Source: Acetobacteraceae bacterium
GTDB lineage: Bacteria > Pseudomonadota > Alphaproteobacteria > Acetobacterales > Acetobacteraceae
NCBI GenBank assembly: GCA_003151425.1
Contig: PLXO01000031.1
Location: 1 to 64,000, forward strand
Direction: 5' to 3'
DNA length: 64,000 bases
Shown here: one piece after another, positions 7,994-16,770 of the stretch
Numbering within the stretch: the first letter of the stretch is position 1
Layout of the letters: every line of letters starts with the position of its first letter
Program-made: the position numbers and the translations under genes
The notes under the pieces: generated by a model
Databases searched by the model: none
The model's input: only the letters and a program-made list of their open reading frames with translations
What the model was told of the DNA's origin: nothing

Positions 7994-9385
7994 CTAGGCA
8001 CATTCAAGCATCGGCTGCGTCTTGCACGCCGCCAGATGCTGCAGGAACACCTCGCAGAATCGCCGCGCGGTCGACTGGTGAACCTTGTCCTGCAGTGCCT
8101 GGTGCCGGGCACGGCGTTCGTCCAGCTCCATCAACAGCGCCCGGTGGATGGCCTCAGCAATCTCGTCCGGGTCGAACGGGTTGACGATCAGCGCCTCGGT
8201 CAGCTCATCCGCCGCACCGGCGAAGCGCGACAGCACGAGCACGCCGGGATCGGCCGGGTTCTGTGCCGCGACGTATTCCTTGGCCACCAGGTTCATGCCA
8301 TCGCGCAGCGGCGTCACCACACCGACGCGGGCGATGCGATAGAAACCGGCCAGGGTGCGCCGGCTCAGCGCGCGGGTGATATAGCGCACCGGAGTCCAGT
8401 CGAACTCGGAGTAGCGGCCATTCGTGTCACCGACGATACGGTCCAGCTCGCGGCGAAGCTGCAGGTAGTCGGTGTTGTCCTCGCGTGAGCGTGCGGCGAC
8501 CTGGAGGAAGCTCACCTTGCGGCGATGCTCGGGATACTCGGCGAGCAGCCGGCCGAACGCGATCAGGCGGTTGGGCAGGCCCTTCGAGTAATCCAGCCGA
8601 TCCACGCCGACCGCCAGCGCGCGCCCCTCCAGGCTGTCGCGCAACCGCCGTGCCTCCGCTCCACGCGCTGCCCGTACCGCATCCTTGACGAATGCCTCGG
8701 TATCGATGCCGATCGGGTCGACGATGGCATGCACCGTCGAGCCATTGTGCACGAAGGAGTCGCGGTCCAGTTCCACGCCGAGCATCTGCTGTGCGCACTG
8801 CAGGAACGCGCGGCGATACCCATCGGTGTGAAAGCCGACCACGTCATAGGCCGCCATTCCTTCCAGCAACTCCGGCGCACAAGGTAGCACCTCAAGCATC
8901 ACCGGTGGCACGAAGGGGATATGCAGGAAAAAGCCGATCCGATTTCGCACCGACAGGCGTCGCAGCTCCTGGGCCAGCGGGATCAGATGGTAATCGTGCA
9001 CCCAGATCAGGTCGTCAGGTTGCAGCACCGTCGCCAGCGCCGCGGCGAAGCGCCGATTGACGGCGCAGTAACCAACATAATCCTCACGCCGATACGTCAT
9101 CAGGCCGAGCCGAAAATGCAGCAGCGGCCACAGCGCGCCATTGGCGAAGCCGACGTAGAAGGCGCGGTACTCGGCCTCCGTCATATCGACCGTGGCGTAG
9201 GTGACCCCGTCCGCCTGCACGAGCTCCGGTGTCTCCGCCGGCGTCTCGACGCGCTTTCCGCTCCAGCCGAACCACAGCGTCCCCGGTCGCAGCGCATCGG
9301 CCAGCGCCACCGCGAGACCGCCGGCTCGCGGCCCGCGCTCCGTCGGCAGCGGGACCCGGTTGGAAACGATTACCAGGCGTGCCAC
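7994..9385 (-). CDS. otsA: trehalose-6-phosphate synthase (GT20)
   Basis: Catalyses UDP-glucose plus glucose-6-phosphate to trehalose-6-phosphate, for osmotic and desiccation protection. I start it at the GTG 3 nt after a strong GGGAGGAGGG site; this gives 463 residues, close to E. coli OtsA, and the track extension is spurious. Seen in order: RLVIVSNRVPLP, GWSG, the WPLLHFR segment, IWVHDYHL, GFFLHIPF, VGFHTDGY, VDRLDYSKG with the nucleotide-binding Arg/Lys pair, and the C-terminal TPLRDGMNLVAKEYVA. No otsB phosphatase is adjacent. Divergently transcribed from a GT4 glycosyltransferase. Confidence 0.95.
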   Translation of the reverse strand: MARLVIVSNRVPLPTERGPRAGGLAVALADALRPGTLWFGWSGKRVETPAETPELVQADGVTYATVDMTEAEYRAFYVGFANGALWPLLHFRLGLMTYRREDYVGYCAVNRRFAAALATVLQPDDLIWVHDYHLIPLAQELRRLSVRNRIGFFLHIPFVPPVMLEVLPCAPELLEGMAAYDVVGFHTDGYRRAFLQCAQQMLGVELDRDSFVHNGSTVHAIVDPIGIDTEAFVKDAVRAARGAEARRLRDSLEGRALAVGVDRLDYSKGLPNRLIAFGRLLAEYPEHRRKVSFLQVAARSREDNTDYLQLRRELDRIVGDTNGRYSEFDWTPVRYITRALSRRTLAGFYRIARVGVVTPLRDGMNLVAKEYVAAQNPADPGVLVLSRFAGAADELTEALIVNPFDPDEIAEAIHRALLMELDERRARHQALQDKVHQSTARRFCEVFLQHLAACKTQPMLECA

Positions 9386-9576
9386 ATGCCCTCCTCCCAC
9401 GAGCGCGACGGGCGCACTCACGCTTATTTGTTCATCCTGGTCACCCGCACCCCAGATTGACAAGAGCCGGCCGCGCCAAGTCTGCGGCGAAATCCGGGCG
9501 GGCGCGCCGCAAAAGCGACCCAATCACCGCGCTTTGGTAGGCATGGCGCTGCCGCCGCCCCCGGAGCTTCACGATT

Positions 9577-10629
9577 ATGCGAATTGCCCAGATCGCGCCG
9601 CTGACCGAATCGGTCCCGCCGAAGCTCTATGGCGGAACCGAGCGGATCGTTTCATATCTGACGGAAGAGCTCACCGAGCTCGGTCACGACGTGACGCTGT
9701 TCGCCAGCGGCGATTCGACCACCTCGGCGACACTCGAGCCGATGTCATCCTGCGCGCTGCGCTTCGACGCCGCGCTGCGCGACCCGATCGCACCTCATAT
9801 GGCGATGCTGGAGACGGTGTATCGTCGCGCGCATGAGTTCGACGTGCTGCACTGCCACCTCGACTACTGGACGTTCTCGCTGTTCAGCCGCGCGGCGACG
9901 CCGTTCCTGACGACGCTGCACGGCCGGCTCGATCTGCCGGACCATGCGCCAGTTTACGACCTGTTTCCAGACGTGCCGCTGGTCTCGATTTCCTTCGCGC
10001 AACGCCGCGGCCTGCCGGGCGCGAATTACGTGAAGACGATCCACCACGGCATCCCGCCTGATCTGCTGACGCCGCAACGGGTCGAGCCGAGCTACCTCGC
10101 GTTCCTGGGCCGCATCACGCCCGACAAGCGGGCCGATCGCGCCATCCGCATTGCAAGGCGCGCCGGCCTGAAGCTGAAGATCGCCGCCAAGGTGGACCGC
10201 GTGGACCAGGCGTATTTCGACGCGACGATCCGTCCGATGATCGACGGGGATCAAATCGAGATGATCGGCGAGATCGGCGACGACACGAAGTCCGCATTCC
10301 TGAGTGGGGCGCACGCGCTGCTGATGCCGATCGACTGGCCGGAACCGTTCGGTCTCGTGATGATCGAGGCGATGGCCTGCGGCACCCCGGTGATCGCGTT
10401 CGACTGTGGCTCGGTGCCGGAGATCGTCGACCACGGCCTGACCGGCTTCGTCGTCGACAGCGAGGATGCGGCGGTCGCCGCGATCCCGCGCCTGCAACGC
10501 CTGTCGCGCCACGCGATCCGCCAGCAATTCGAGCGCCGGTTCACCGCGCGGCGGATGGCGAGCGATTACCTGGATCTGTATCACCAGCTCGCCATCCGCG
10601 AGCGCCCGCGGCTGCGCGTGGTGTCGTAA
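9577..10629 (+). CDS. GT4 family glycosyltransferase
   Basis: A 350-residue GT-B glycosyltransferase. The N-terminal domain begins MRIAQIAPLTESVPPKLYGGTER, typical of a GT4 subgroup often found beside trehalose or glycogen genes. The C-terminal donor domain shows LGRITPDKRADRAI and the E-x7-E motif in PEPFGLVMIEAMACGTPVIAF. Acceptor and sugar are not predictable. It is divergent from otsA with about 190 bp between them, and a TTGACA hexamer lies about 115 bp upstream of the ATG, so co-regulation with trehalose synthesis is plausible but not shown. Confidence 0.85.
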   Translation: MRIAQIAPLTESVPPKLYGGTERIVSYLTEELTELGHDVTLFASGDSTTSATLEPMSSCALRFDAALRDPIAPHMAMLETVYRRAHEFDVLHCHLDYWTFSLFSRAATPFLTTLHGRLDLPDHAPVYDLFPDVPLVSISFAQRRGLPGANYVKTIHHGIPPDLLTPQRVEPSYLAFLGRITPDKRADRAIRIARRAGLKLKIAAKVDRVDQAYFDATIRPMIDGDQIEMIGEIGDDTKSAFLSGAHALLMPIDWPEPFGLVMIEAMACGTPVIAFDCGSVPEIVDHGLTGFVVDSEDAAVAAIPRLQRLSRHAIRQQFERRFTARRMASDYLDLYHQLAIRERPRLRVVS

Positions 10630-10903
10630 CGCGCGCGTCCACGGCTGTTCGGTAGAGTCGGGCGCACCGCCCGGCGTTTACTTGCCGTCGCGCCAGGGAC
10701 AGTCCCGCTTCTTGTCGCGAGACAAGCCAGGGCCGCACTCCCGCGATATGGAAGCGAAGGCAGCTAGCGCCCAACGTCGTGCGGCGTGGCCGAATCAGGA
10801 AACAAACCTGCTTGCGACGCGCCTCCCCCGAGGAGAATTTCCTCCGCCGGCCTACCCCCTTGCCTTCCCGGCCATTTTCTTTCTTTGTCGCGGCGAACGA
10901 CCG
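10630..10903 (+). other. intergenic leader before the sulfonate-type importer
   Basis: No gene is convincing here. A small perfect hairpin (CTTGTC-GCGA-GACAAG, about 10713-10728) and a near-palindrome GAGGAGAATTTCCTC about 70 bp before the ssuA-like ATG could be regulatory. The long track frames across this region are read-ins from the neighbours. I see no T-run terminator. Confidence 0.4.
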
Positions 10904-11887
10904 ATGGAGCTCACGTTGCCGCCACATCTATCACGCCGCGCGTTCGGCGGCACCGCCTTGGCACTTCTCGCGCAGCCGCACATCGCCCGCGCAGCGCCGG
11001 CGGACATCACCATCGACTGGGCAACCTACAACCCCGTCAGCATCGTGCTGAAACAGCAGGCCCTGCTCGAGCGGGAGCTCGCCCCCGACAGGATCGGCGT
11101 CCGTTGGGTGCAGTCGCTGGGATCGAACAAGGCGCTGGAGTTCCTCAATGCCGGCTCGATCGACTTCGGCTCGACCGCCGGCGCGGCGGCGCTGATCGGC
11201 AAGATCAACGGCAATCCGATCAAGTCGATCTACGTCTTTTCGCGGCCCGAATGGACGGCGCTGGTGACCATGCCGAACAGCCCGATCCACACCGTCGCCG
11301 ATCTGAAGGGGCAGCGCATCGCGGTGACGCGCGGCACCGATCCGCACATCTTCCTGGTGCGTGCGCTGGCCACCGCCGGGCTGACGGAACACGACGTGAA
11401 GCTGGTACTGCTGCAGCGTCCGGACGGCCGCACCGCGCTCGAGCGTGGCGACGTCCCCGCCTGGGCCGGCCTCGATCCGATGATGGCCGCCGCAGAGATC
11501 GAGAGCGGCGCCCGGCTGTTCTACCGCAATCCGGCGGCGAACACCTGGGGCGTGCTGAACGTGCACGAGGCATTCGCCGCCGAGAACCCGGAGCTGGTGC
11601 GCCGCGTCCTCGCGACCTACGAGCATGCGCGGCGTTGGTCGGTGGAGCATCCGGCCGAGCTGAAGGCGCTGATGGTCGCGGCGATGAAGCTGCCGGACGC
11701 GGTGGTGGCGCGCCAGCTCGAACGCAACGATCTGTCCAGCGGCGCGATCGGCGACAAGCAGGCGCAGACTATCATCGAGGCGGGCAAGGCGCTGCAGCTT
11801 GCCGGCGTGCTGCCGGGGGATGTCGACGTGGCCGCGGTGACCAATCGGATGATCGACCCGACCTACGCGCGTGCTGCCGGGGCATGA
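10904..11887 (+). CDS. ABC transporter substrate-binding protein, aliphatic-sulfonate/nitrate type (SsuA-like)
   Basis: A 327-residue periplasmic binding protein. The start at the ATG of MELTLPPHLSRRAFGG gives a Tat/Sec-like signal (RR-AFGGTALALLAQ...ARAAP) about 30 residues long; the longer track frame is a read-through of intergenic DNA. The mature part has the NMT1/SsuA pattern: ALEFLNAGSIDFGSTAGAAAL, ADLKGQRIAVTRGTDPHIFL, WAGLDPMMA. The family binds taurine, alkanesulfonates, nitrate or pyrimidine precursors; the exact ligand is not predictable. Its stop overlaps the permease start (ATGA). Confidence 0.88.
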   Translation: MELTLPPHLSRRAFGGTALALLAQPHIARAAPADITIDWATYNPVSIVLKQQALLERELAPDRIGVRWVQSLGSNKALEFLNAGSIDFGSTAGAAALIGKINGNPIKSIYVFSRPEWTALVTMPNSPIHTVADLKGQRIAVTRGTDPHIFLVRALATAGLTEHDVKLVLLQRPDGRTALERGDVPAWAGLDPMMAAAEIESGARLFYRNPAANTWGVLNVHEAFAAENPELVRRVLATYEHARRWSVEHPAELKALMVAAMKLPDAVVARQLERNDLSSGAIGDKQAQTIIEAGKALQLAGVLPGDVDVAAVTNRMIDPTYARAAGA

Positions 11888-12717
11888 ACGTTACGACTAC
11901 CGCTACTCCCCCTCCCCTTGAGGGAGGGGGAGTAGTAACAGTAGCAGCAGTCCGCCTGCGCCATTACCTAACCGCCCTGATCGTTCCGGTGGCGCTCGCC
12001 GTCGCCTGGGAAATCGCGGTGCGCGCCGGCGTCGCACCAGGCCGGCTGATGCCGCCGCCGTCGCGCCTGCTGCACACCGCGATCGCGCTAGCCGCATCGG
12101 GCGAGCTGCAAACGCACGTCGCAGCGACCATGACCCGCGTCGTCATCGGCTTCGGCGTCGGTGCCGTTGCCGGCACGCTGTTCGGCATGCTGACCGGCGC
12201 CAGCGAGACCGCGCGCCGCCTGCTCGATCCCTCCATCCAGGCGCTGCGCGCCGTCCCCTCGATCGCCTGGGTGCCGATCTTCATCCTCTGGCTCGGCATT
12301 TTCGAGACCTCGAAGCTCGCGCTGATCGCTTTGGGCGTGTTCTTCCCGGTCTATCTCGGCGTGCTGTCCGCCATCCAAGGCGTAGACCGCAAGCTGATCG
12401 AGGTCGGCCGCGTGTTCGGCCTCTCCCAAGTTGGCATCATGCTGCGCATCACCTGGCCCGCCGTGTTGCCAATCTGGATCGCGTCGCTGCGCAGCGGCCT
12501 CGGGCTCGGTTTCATGTTCGTTGTCGCGGCGGAACTGATGGGCGCGTCGGAGGGCCTCGGCTACCTGCTGCTCGACGGCCAGCAGATGGGGCGCGCCGAC
12601 ATCATCCTGGTGGCGATGATCGTCTTCGCCCTGCTCGGCAAGGCGTCGGACGGCGTGCTGGTCGCGGTGACCCGGCCGCTGGTGCGCTGGCAGGATACGG
12701 TGCGGGAACGACTGTGA
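11884..12717 (+). CDS. ABC transporter permease, SsuC/TauC type
   Basis: A 277-residue inner-membrane permease with six predicted spans, the family EAA loop (EVGRVFGLSQVGIMLRITWPAVLP) and the SIAWVPIFILWLG segment common in SsuC/TauC. The ATG overlaps the binding-protein stop. Its first ~20 codons contain a perfect palindrome that encodes PPPLEGGG in frame, so the N-terminus has been altered by a dispersed repeat. The stop overlaps the GTG of the ATPase (GTGA). The order SsuA-SsuC-SsuB differs from the E. coli order but is common. Confidence 0.9.
   Translation: MNVTTTATPPPLEGGGVVTVAAVRLRHYLTALIVPVALAVAWEIAVRAGVAPGRLMPPPSRLLHTAIALAASGELQTHVAATMTRVVIGFGVGAVAGTLFGMLTGASETARRLLDPSIQALRAVPSIAWVPIFILWLGIFETSKLALIALGVFFPVYLGVLSAIQGVDRKLIEVGRVFGLSQVGIMLRITWPAVLPIWIASLRSGLGLGFMFVVAAELMGASEGLGYLLLDGQQMGRADIILVAMIVFALLGKASDGVLVAVTRPLVRWQDTVRERL
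11904..11934. repeat. 13-bp-arm palindrome inside a permease gene
   Basis: Perfect inverted repeat with arms TACTCCCCCTCCC and its complement around a CTTGA loop. Its 21-nt core recurs exactly at 48510-48530 inside another transporter permease gene on the other strand, so it is a small mobile or dispersed palindrome that tolerates in-frame insertion. Confidence 0.88.
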
Positions 12718-13514
12718 CCCGGCTTGCGATCAACGGTCTGGGAAAGACCTATGCCGACGGCACCGAGGCGCTGCGCGATATCCATATCGTGGCGCAGAGC
12801 GGCGAGATCGTTGCCATCCTCGGTGGTTCCGGTCGCGGCAAGACAACGCTGCTGCGCCTGACGGCCGGGCTGGATCGGCCGAGCGCCGGGGTGATCTCCA
12901 TTGATGGCCGGGCGATCGACGGGCAGGCCGCCTCGGGCACGCATCCGGCGATCAGCGCGGTGTTTCAGGAGCCGCGCCTGCTGCCCTGGCTGACGGTCGG
13001 GCGCAACATCGCGTTCGGCGGCAGACGTATTGCGCGGCCGGAACGACAGCGCCGCGTCGCCGACCTGTTGGCGCGTATCGGGCTGGCGGGTTACGGCGCG
13101 CGCTGGCCGAAGGACCTGTCCGGCGGCCAGCAGCAGCGGGTGGCGGTCGCCCGCGCGCTGATCGGCCATCCCGAGATCCTGCTGCTGGACGAGCCGTTCT
13201 CCGCGCTGGACGCTTTCACCCGAGGCAGCCTGCACGAGATGCTGTTGAGCCTGTGGCAGGAACTGCGGCCGACGATCCTGATCGTCACGCATGACGTGGA
13301 GGAGGCGGTGTTCCTCGCCGACCGCATCGTGGTGATGCGGCCGCGGCCCGGGCGGGTGTACGAAACGATGACGATCCGACTGCCGCGGCCGCGCAACAAG
13401 TTGACCTCGGAGTACGACGTGGCGCGACGCGATGTGCTGCGTGCGATCGACCGGTCGTTGGCGTCGGAGGGGGCGAGCGGACTGTGGTCCGGCGCGGTGT
13501 CGCCCTGGGTGTAA
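12714..13514 (+). CDS. ABC transporter ATPase, SsuB/TauB type
   Basis: A 266-residue ATPase with a GTG start overlapping the permease stop. Walker A is GGSGRGKTT, with Arg where this subfamily normally has Cys; the Lys and Thr that bind nucleotide are kept. Q-loop VFQEPRLLPWL, signature LSGGQQQRV, Walker B LLLDEPFSALD and H-loop THDVEE are present. It drives the SsuA/SsuC-like importer. The gene ends about 20 bp before the 3' end of the convergent tracrRNA. Confidence 0.92.
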   Translation: MTRLAINGLGKTYADGTEALRDIHIVAQSGEIVAILGGSGRGKTTLLRLTAGLDRPSAGVISIDGRAIDGQAASGTHPAISAVFQEPRLLPWLTVGRNIAFGGRRIARPERQRRVADLLARIGLAGYGARWPKDLSGGQQQRVAVARALIGHPEILLLDEPFSALDAFTRGSLHEMLLSLWQELRPTILIVTHDVEEAVFLADRIVVMRPRPGRVYETMTIRLPRPRNKLTSEYDVARRDVLRAIDRSLASEGASGLWSGAVSPWV

Positions 13515-13535
13515 CGGATTAGAGGGGGGAAAGGC

Positions 13536-13631
13536 GCAAGAATCCCCCTCCCGGGCCGTTGCCGATCCGAGAGGGGTTATCCTTCGGTGGTAGAAAACCA
13601 CCTTGCCGTGGCTTTCCTACCGATTTCCCCG
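13536..13631 (-). ncRNA. predicted tracrRNA, divergent from cas9
   Basis: On the minus strand 13631-13605 matches the plus-strand form of the CRISPR repeat at 26 of 27 positions, so it can pair with crRNA repeats. It is followed, as in Neisseria-type II-C tracrRNA, by an AAGG junction, a 6-bp hairpin (GGTGGT/ACCACC, 13586-13602) and a larger terminal stem (CCCCTC/GAGGGG, 13545-13576) with further pairing inside, then ATTCTT. Predicted length is about 90 nt. The single C-A mismatch sits in the middle of the duplex, where other systems have a bulge. Ends are estimated from structure, not mapped. Confidence 0.85.
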
Positions 13632-13633
13632 CT

Positions 13634-13665
13634 ACTATCTGCGCGAAATGATCACCGCCTGTCAA
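13634..13665 (-). promoter_or_regulatory. predicted tracrRNA promoter
   Basis: A perfect minus-strand TTGACA at 13665-13660 and a GATAGT -10-like hexamer at 13639-13634, 20 bp apart, which is longer than ideal. Initiation 6-7 nt downstream would start the RNA within GGGGAAATCGG, matching the 5' end expected for a II-C tracrRNA. Confidence 0.5.
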
Positions 13666-13692
13666 TAGCGCGGGATCGGCGGGGAAATGACA

Positions 13693-16600
13693 ATGCGCAT
13701 TTTCGGCATCGACGGCGGTATCGCCTCCATCGGCTGGGCCGTTCTGGACATCACGGACGACACGGCATCCATCGTCGCCGCTGGTGTTCGCATGTTCGAT
13801 GCGCCGGAGACGGATAAGGAGCGCACGCCGACGAACGCAGTGAGGCGGCTGCATCGCGGCCAACGCCGCGTCATTCGCCGGCGCCGGCAACGCATGGCGG
13901 CGTTGCGGATGATGTTCCAGCAACACGGGTTGCTGACCGAGGCGCATCGCGACGCATTGAAGCAGCCGGGCCTCGATCCGTGGCGACTGCGTGCGGAGGG
14001 ACTCGAACGGCCTCTGTCCGGTCTCGAAATGGCGGTGGTGCTCGGCCACATCGCGCGGCATCGCGGCTTCCGCTCCAACGCCAAGCGGGAGGCGGGCGCA
14101 AATGCGGCCGACGAGACGTCCAAGATGAAAAAGGCCATCGCGGCGACGCAGGAGCGGCTTGGCCAATGGCAGACGGTCGGCCTGATGTTCGCGCGTGATC
14201 CGAACTACACGGACCGCAAGCATAACCGCGGCCTGAATTTTGACCGGTCGATCCAGCGTTCGGATCACGAAGACGAGGTCCGCACGCTGTTCGCCACTCA
14301 ACGTCGGCTTGGCAATGCGCTGGCGACGGAAGAACTCCAGGTTGCATATGCCGACAAGGCATTCTCCCAGCTTCCGTTGCAGGACAGCGAGCACCTGCTC
14401 GCCGCCTGCCCGTTCGAGCCGGACCAGAAGCGCACCGCCCGCCGCTGCTATGCATTCGAGAAGTTCCGTCTGCTGTCGCGGTTGGCGACGCTGCGACTGA
14501 CCGTGCGTGGCCAGGAACAGCCGCCGTTATCGGCCGAACAGATCAGCCTGGCGGCAGCCGATTTCGGCCACCAAAAATCGCTGTCCTACCGCTGGCTGCG
14601 CAAGACCCTGGACCTTGATACGGGCGTGCGCTTCGCCGGGGTGGCGGAAAAGGACGAAAAGAACGACTTCGTCGCCCGGAGCGGTGCCGCAGTCGAAGGC
14701 ACCTACGCGCTGCGTGAGGTCCTGGGCGATGCCGGCTGGCGGGTGCTGATGCACAACCCGGTCATGCGCGACCGCATCGGCGAGGTACTGACGTTCCGCG
14801 AAGATCCTGGCTCTATCCGCCGCGGCCTGGAGGAGGCCGGCGTCGCGGGACTGATCCTGGACGCACTGATGGACGGTGTCGCCACCGGCAAGTTCCACGC
14901 GTTTACCCGCGCTGGCCATATCTCCGCCAAGGCAGCGCGGGCACTGATTCCGCCGCTGGCGCGTGGGCTGGTCTACTCCGACGCCTGCGCCGAAGTGGGC
15001 TACGACCATGCTAAACGGGTGGAGGTAAAGTTGGAGGACGTGCGCAACCCGGTGGCCCGCAAGGCGGTGACCGAGATGCTGAAGCAGGTCCGCGCACTGG
15101 TGCACGAATACGGCCTGCCCGAGTTCATCCATGTCGAACTGGCGCGCGACATCGGCAAGGGCGTCGAGGAGCGCGACAAGATCACCAAGGGCATCGAGGA
15201 TCGCAACAAGGAACGCGATAAGGCGCGAAAGCGCCTTGAGGAAGACATATTGGGTCGTCCGGCCAGCCTGGAAGAATTGATTCGTTACGAATTGTGGAAG
15301 GAGCAGAACGGCTTCTGCCTGTATACCGGCGACTACATCGAACCGGGATGGATCGCCGCCGGCGACAACCGCGTGCAGGTGGATCACATCTTGCCTTGGA
15401 GCCGGTTTGGCGATGACAGTTTCGTAAACAAGACGTTGTGCCTGGCACGGGCGAACCAGGCAAAGCTCGGACGCACGCCGTACGAGTGGTTCGAGGCTGA
15501 GGGTCTCGACTGGCCGCTGTTCGCCGCCCGCGTAGAAGGCTGCAAGGAGATGAAGGGCCGCAAAAAGGGCGGCTTCTATCTGCGGAAGAACGCCGTGGAG
15601 GTGGAGGAGCGGTTTCGCAACCGCAACCTGGGCGACACCCGCTATGCGACACGCCTGCTGCTCGATCTACTGGCGAGAATGTATCCGAGGGATGGGCAAC
15701 TTCACGTTCTAGCGCGTCCCGGACAGTTGACGGCAAAGTTGCGGCGGGCCTGGGGCCTCGATGATCTGAAGAAGGACGCGGAGGGTAATCGCCTGGAGGA
15801 TGACCGTCACCACGCCCTGGACGCGATCGTGGTGGCGGCAACGAGTCAATCGATGCTCCTGCGACTGACAAAGGCAGCGCAAGAGGCAGAGCGGCAAGGA
15901 GCCCCTCGTGGCTTCGATTTTGAGCATGTGCCGCTGCCGGCGGGAGGGTTCCGTGACGTTGTGCGGGATGTGGTTAAGGATGTGTTCGTCTCCCGCGCCG
16001 AACGGCGGCGGGCACGCGGCGAGGCGCATGCCGCGACGATCAAGCAGGTGCGCGAGATCGACGGCGCGCAGGTGGTGTTCGAGCGGAAGGCCATTGAGCG
16101 GCTGACGCCGGCGGACCTGGATAATATCCCGATCCCTGAGCCGTATGGGAATATCGGCGATCCGGGGAAGCTGCGCGATGAGACCGTGGCGGAGCTGCGG
16201 CGCTGGATCGAGGCCGGCAAGCCGAAGGATGCGCTGCCGCACTCGCCGAAGGGCGATGTGATCCGCAAGGTGCGCGTGGCGAACAAGGACAAGGTCGCAG
16301 TCGAGGTGCGAGGTGGCACGGCGGATCGCGGCGACATGGCGCGGGTGGATGTGTTCGCGAAGGCAGATCGACGCGGCCGGAAACAGTACCACGTGGTACC
16401 AATCTACCCTCACCAGATAGCCGACAGAGACGCATTTCCACAACCGCCCGATCGAGCAGTTATCGCGTTCAAGTTGGAAGCAGATTGGACAAAAGTGGAT
16501 CCGACCTTCGACTTCCAATTCAGTTTATATCAGAACAGCTTCGTTGAGGTTGCCAAACCTGACGGCGAGATCATTCGCGGCTATTTCAAGGGAATGGATC

Positions 16601-16770
16601 GGCAGGGAGCGCAGATTCATCTTGCGCTGCATTCCAGTCAACGCAGCCTCATTCGGGGAATCGGCAGCAAGACACTGTTGGCGTTCCACAAATTCGCCGT
16701 CGACAGGCTGGGGCGCATGTCAGAAATCGAGCACGAGAAACGCACATGGCATGGCGAGGCGTGCACATAA
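13693..16770 (+). CDS. cas9: Cas9 endonuclease, compact type II-C
   Basis: RNA-guided DNA endonuclease. I prefer the second ATG (13693): GGGG lies 8 nt upstream and the protein then starts MRIFGIDGGIASIGW; the track ATG at 13687 is 2 nt from that site. Length 1025 residues, in the compact II-C range. RuvC-I with D7; Arg-rich bridge helix about 48-75; RuvC-II PEFIHVELARDIG with E482; HNH with D564-H565 and N588 (spacing as in SpCas9 840/863); RuvC-III DRHHALDA with H707 and D710. All nuclease residues are present. The PAM-interacting region (about 897-1025) is strikingly AT-richer than the rest. The gene overlaps cas1 by 25 nt. Confidence 0.97.
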   Translation: MRIFGIDGGIASIGWAVLDITDDTASIVAAGVRMFDAPETDKERTPTNAVRRLHRGQRRVIRRRRQRMAALRMMFQQHGLLTEAHRDALKQPGLDPWRLRAEGLERPLSGLEMAVVLGHIARHRGFRSNAKREAGANAADETSKMKKAIAATQERLGQWQTVGLMFARDPNYTDRKHNRGLNFDRSIQRSDHEDEVRTLFATQRRLGNALATEELQVAYADKAFSQLPLQDSEHLLAACPFEPDQKRTARRCYAFEKFRLLSRLATLRLTVRGQEQPPLSAEQISLAAADFGHQKSLSYRWLRKTLDLDTGVRFAGVAEKDEKNDFVARSGAAVEGTYALREVLGDAGWRVLMHNPVMRDRIGEVLTFREDPGSIRRGLEEAGVAGLILDALMDGVATGKFHAFTRAGHISAKAARALIPPLARGLVYSDACAEVGYDHAKRVEVKLEDVRNPVARKAVTEMLKQVRALVHEYGLPEFIHVELARDIGKGVEERDKITKGIEDRNKERDKARKRLEEDILGRPASLEELIRYELWKEQNGFCLYTGDYIEPGWIAAGDNRVQVDHILPWSRFGDDSFVNKTLCLARANQAKLGRTPYEWFEAEGLDWPLFAARVEGCKEMKGRKKGGFYLRKNAVEVEERFRNRNLGDTRYATRLLLDLLARMYPRDGQLHVLARPGQLTAKLRRAWGLDDLKKDAEGNRLEDDRHHALDAIVVAATSQSMLLRLTKAAQEAERQGAPRGFDFEHVPLPAGGFRDVVRDVVKDVFVSRAERRRARGEAHAATIKQVREIDGAQVVFERKAIERLTPADLDNIPIPEPYGNIGDPGKLRDETVAELRRWIEAGKPKDALPHSPKGDVIRKVRVANKDKVAVEVRGGTADRGDMARVDVFAKADRRGRKQYHVVPIYPHQIADRDAFPQPPDRAVIAFKLEADWTKVDPTFDFQFSLYQNSFVEVAKPDGEIIRGYFKGMDRQGAQIHLALHSSQRSLIRGIGSKTLLAFHKFAVDRLGRMSEIEHEKRTWHGEACT

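Noticed and set aside
10630-10903. riboswitch before the sulfonate-type importer
   Set aside because: Only short hairpins are visible; no known aptamer pattern and no terminator or sequestered ribosome site could be traced.
10786-12717. 643-residue frame ending as the SsuC-like permease
   Set aside because: Only the part from 11884 is permease; the upstream part is an off-frame reading of the binding-protein gene.
13519-14394. 291-residue minus-strand ORF overlapping the tracrRNA and cas9 5' end
   Set aside because: Antisense shadow of cas9 with no family resemblance; the structured RNA explains the 5' region better.
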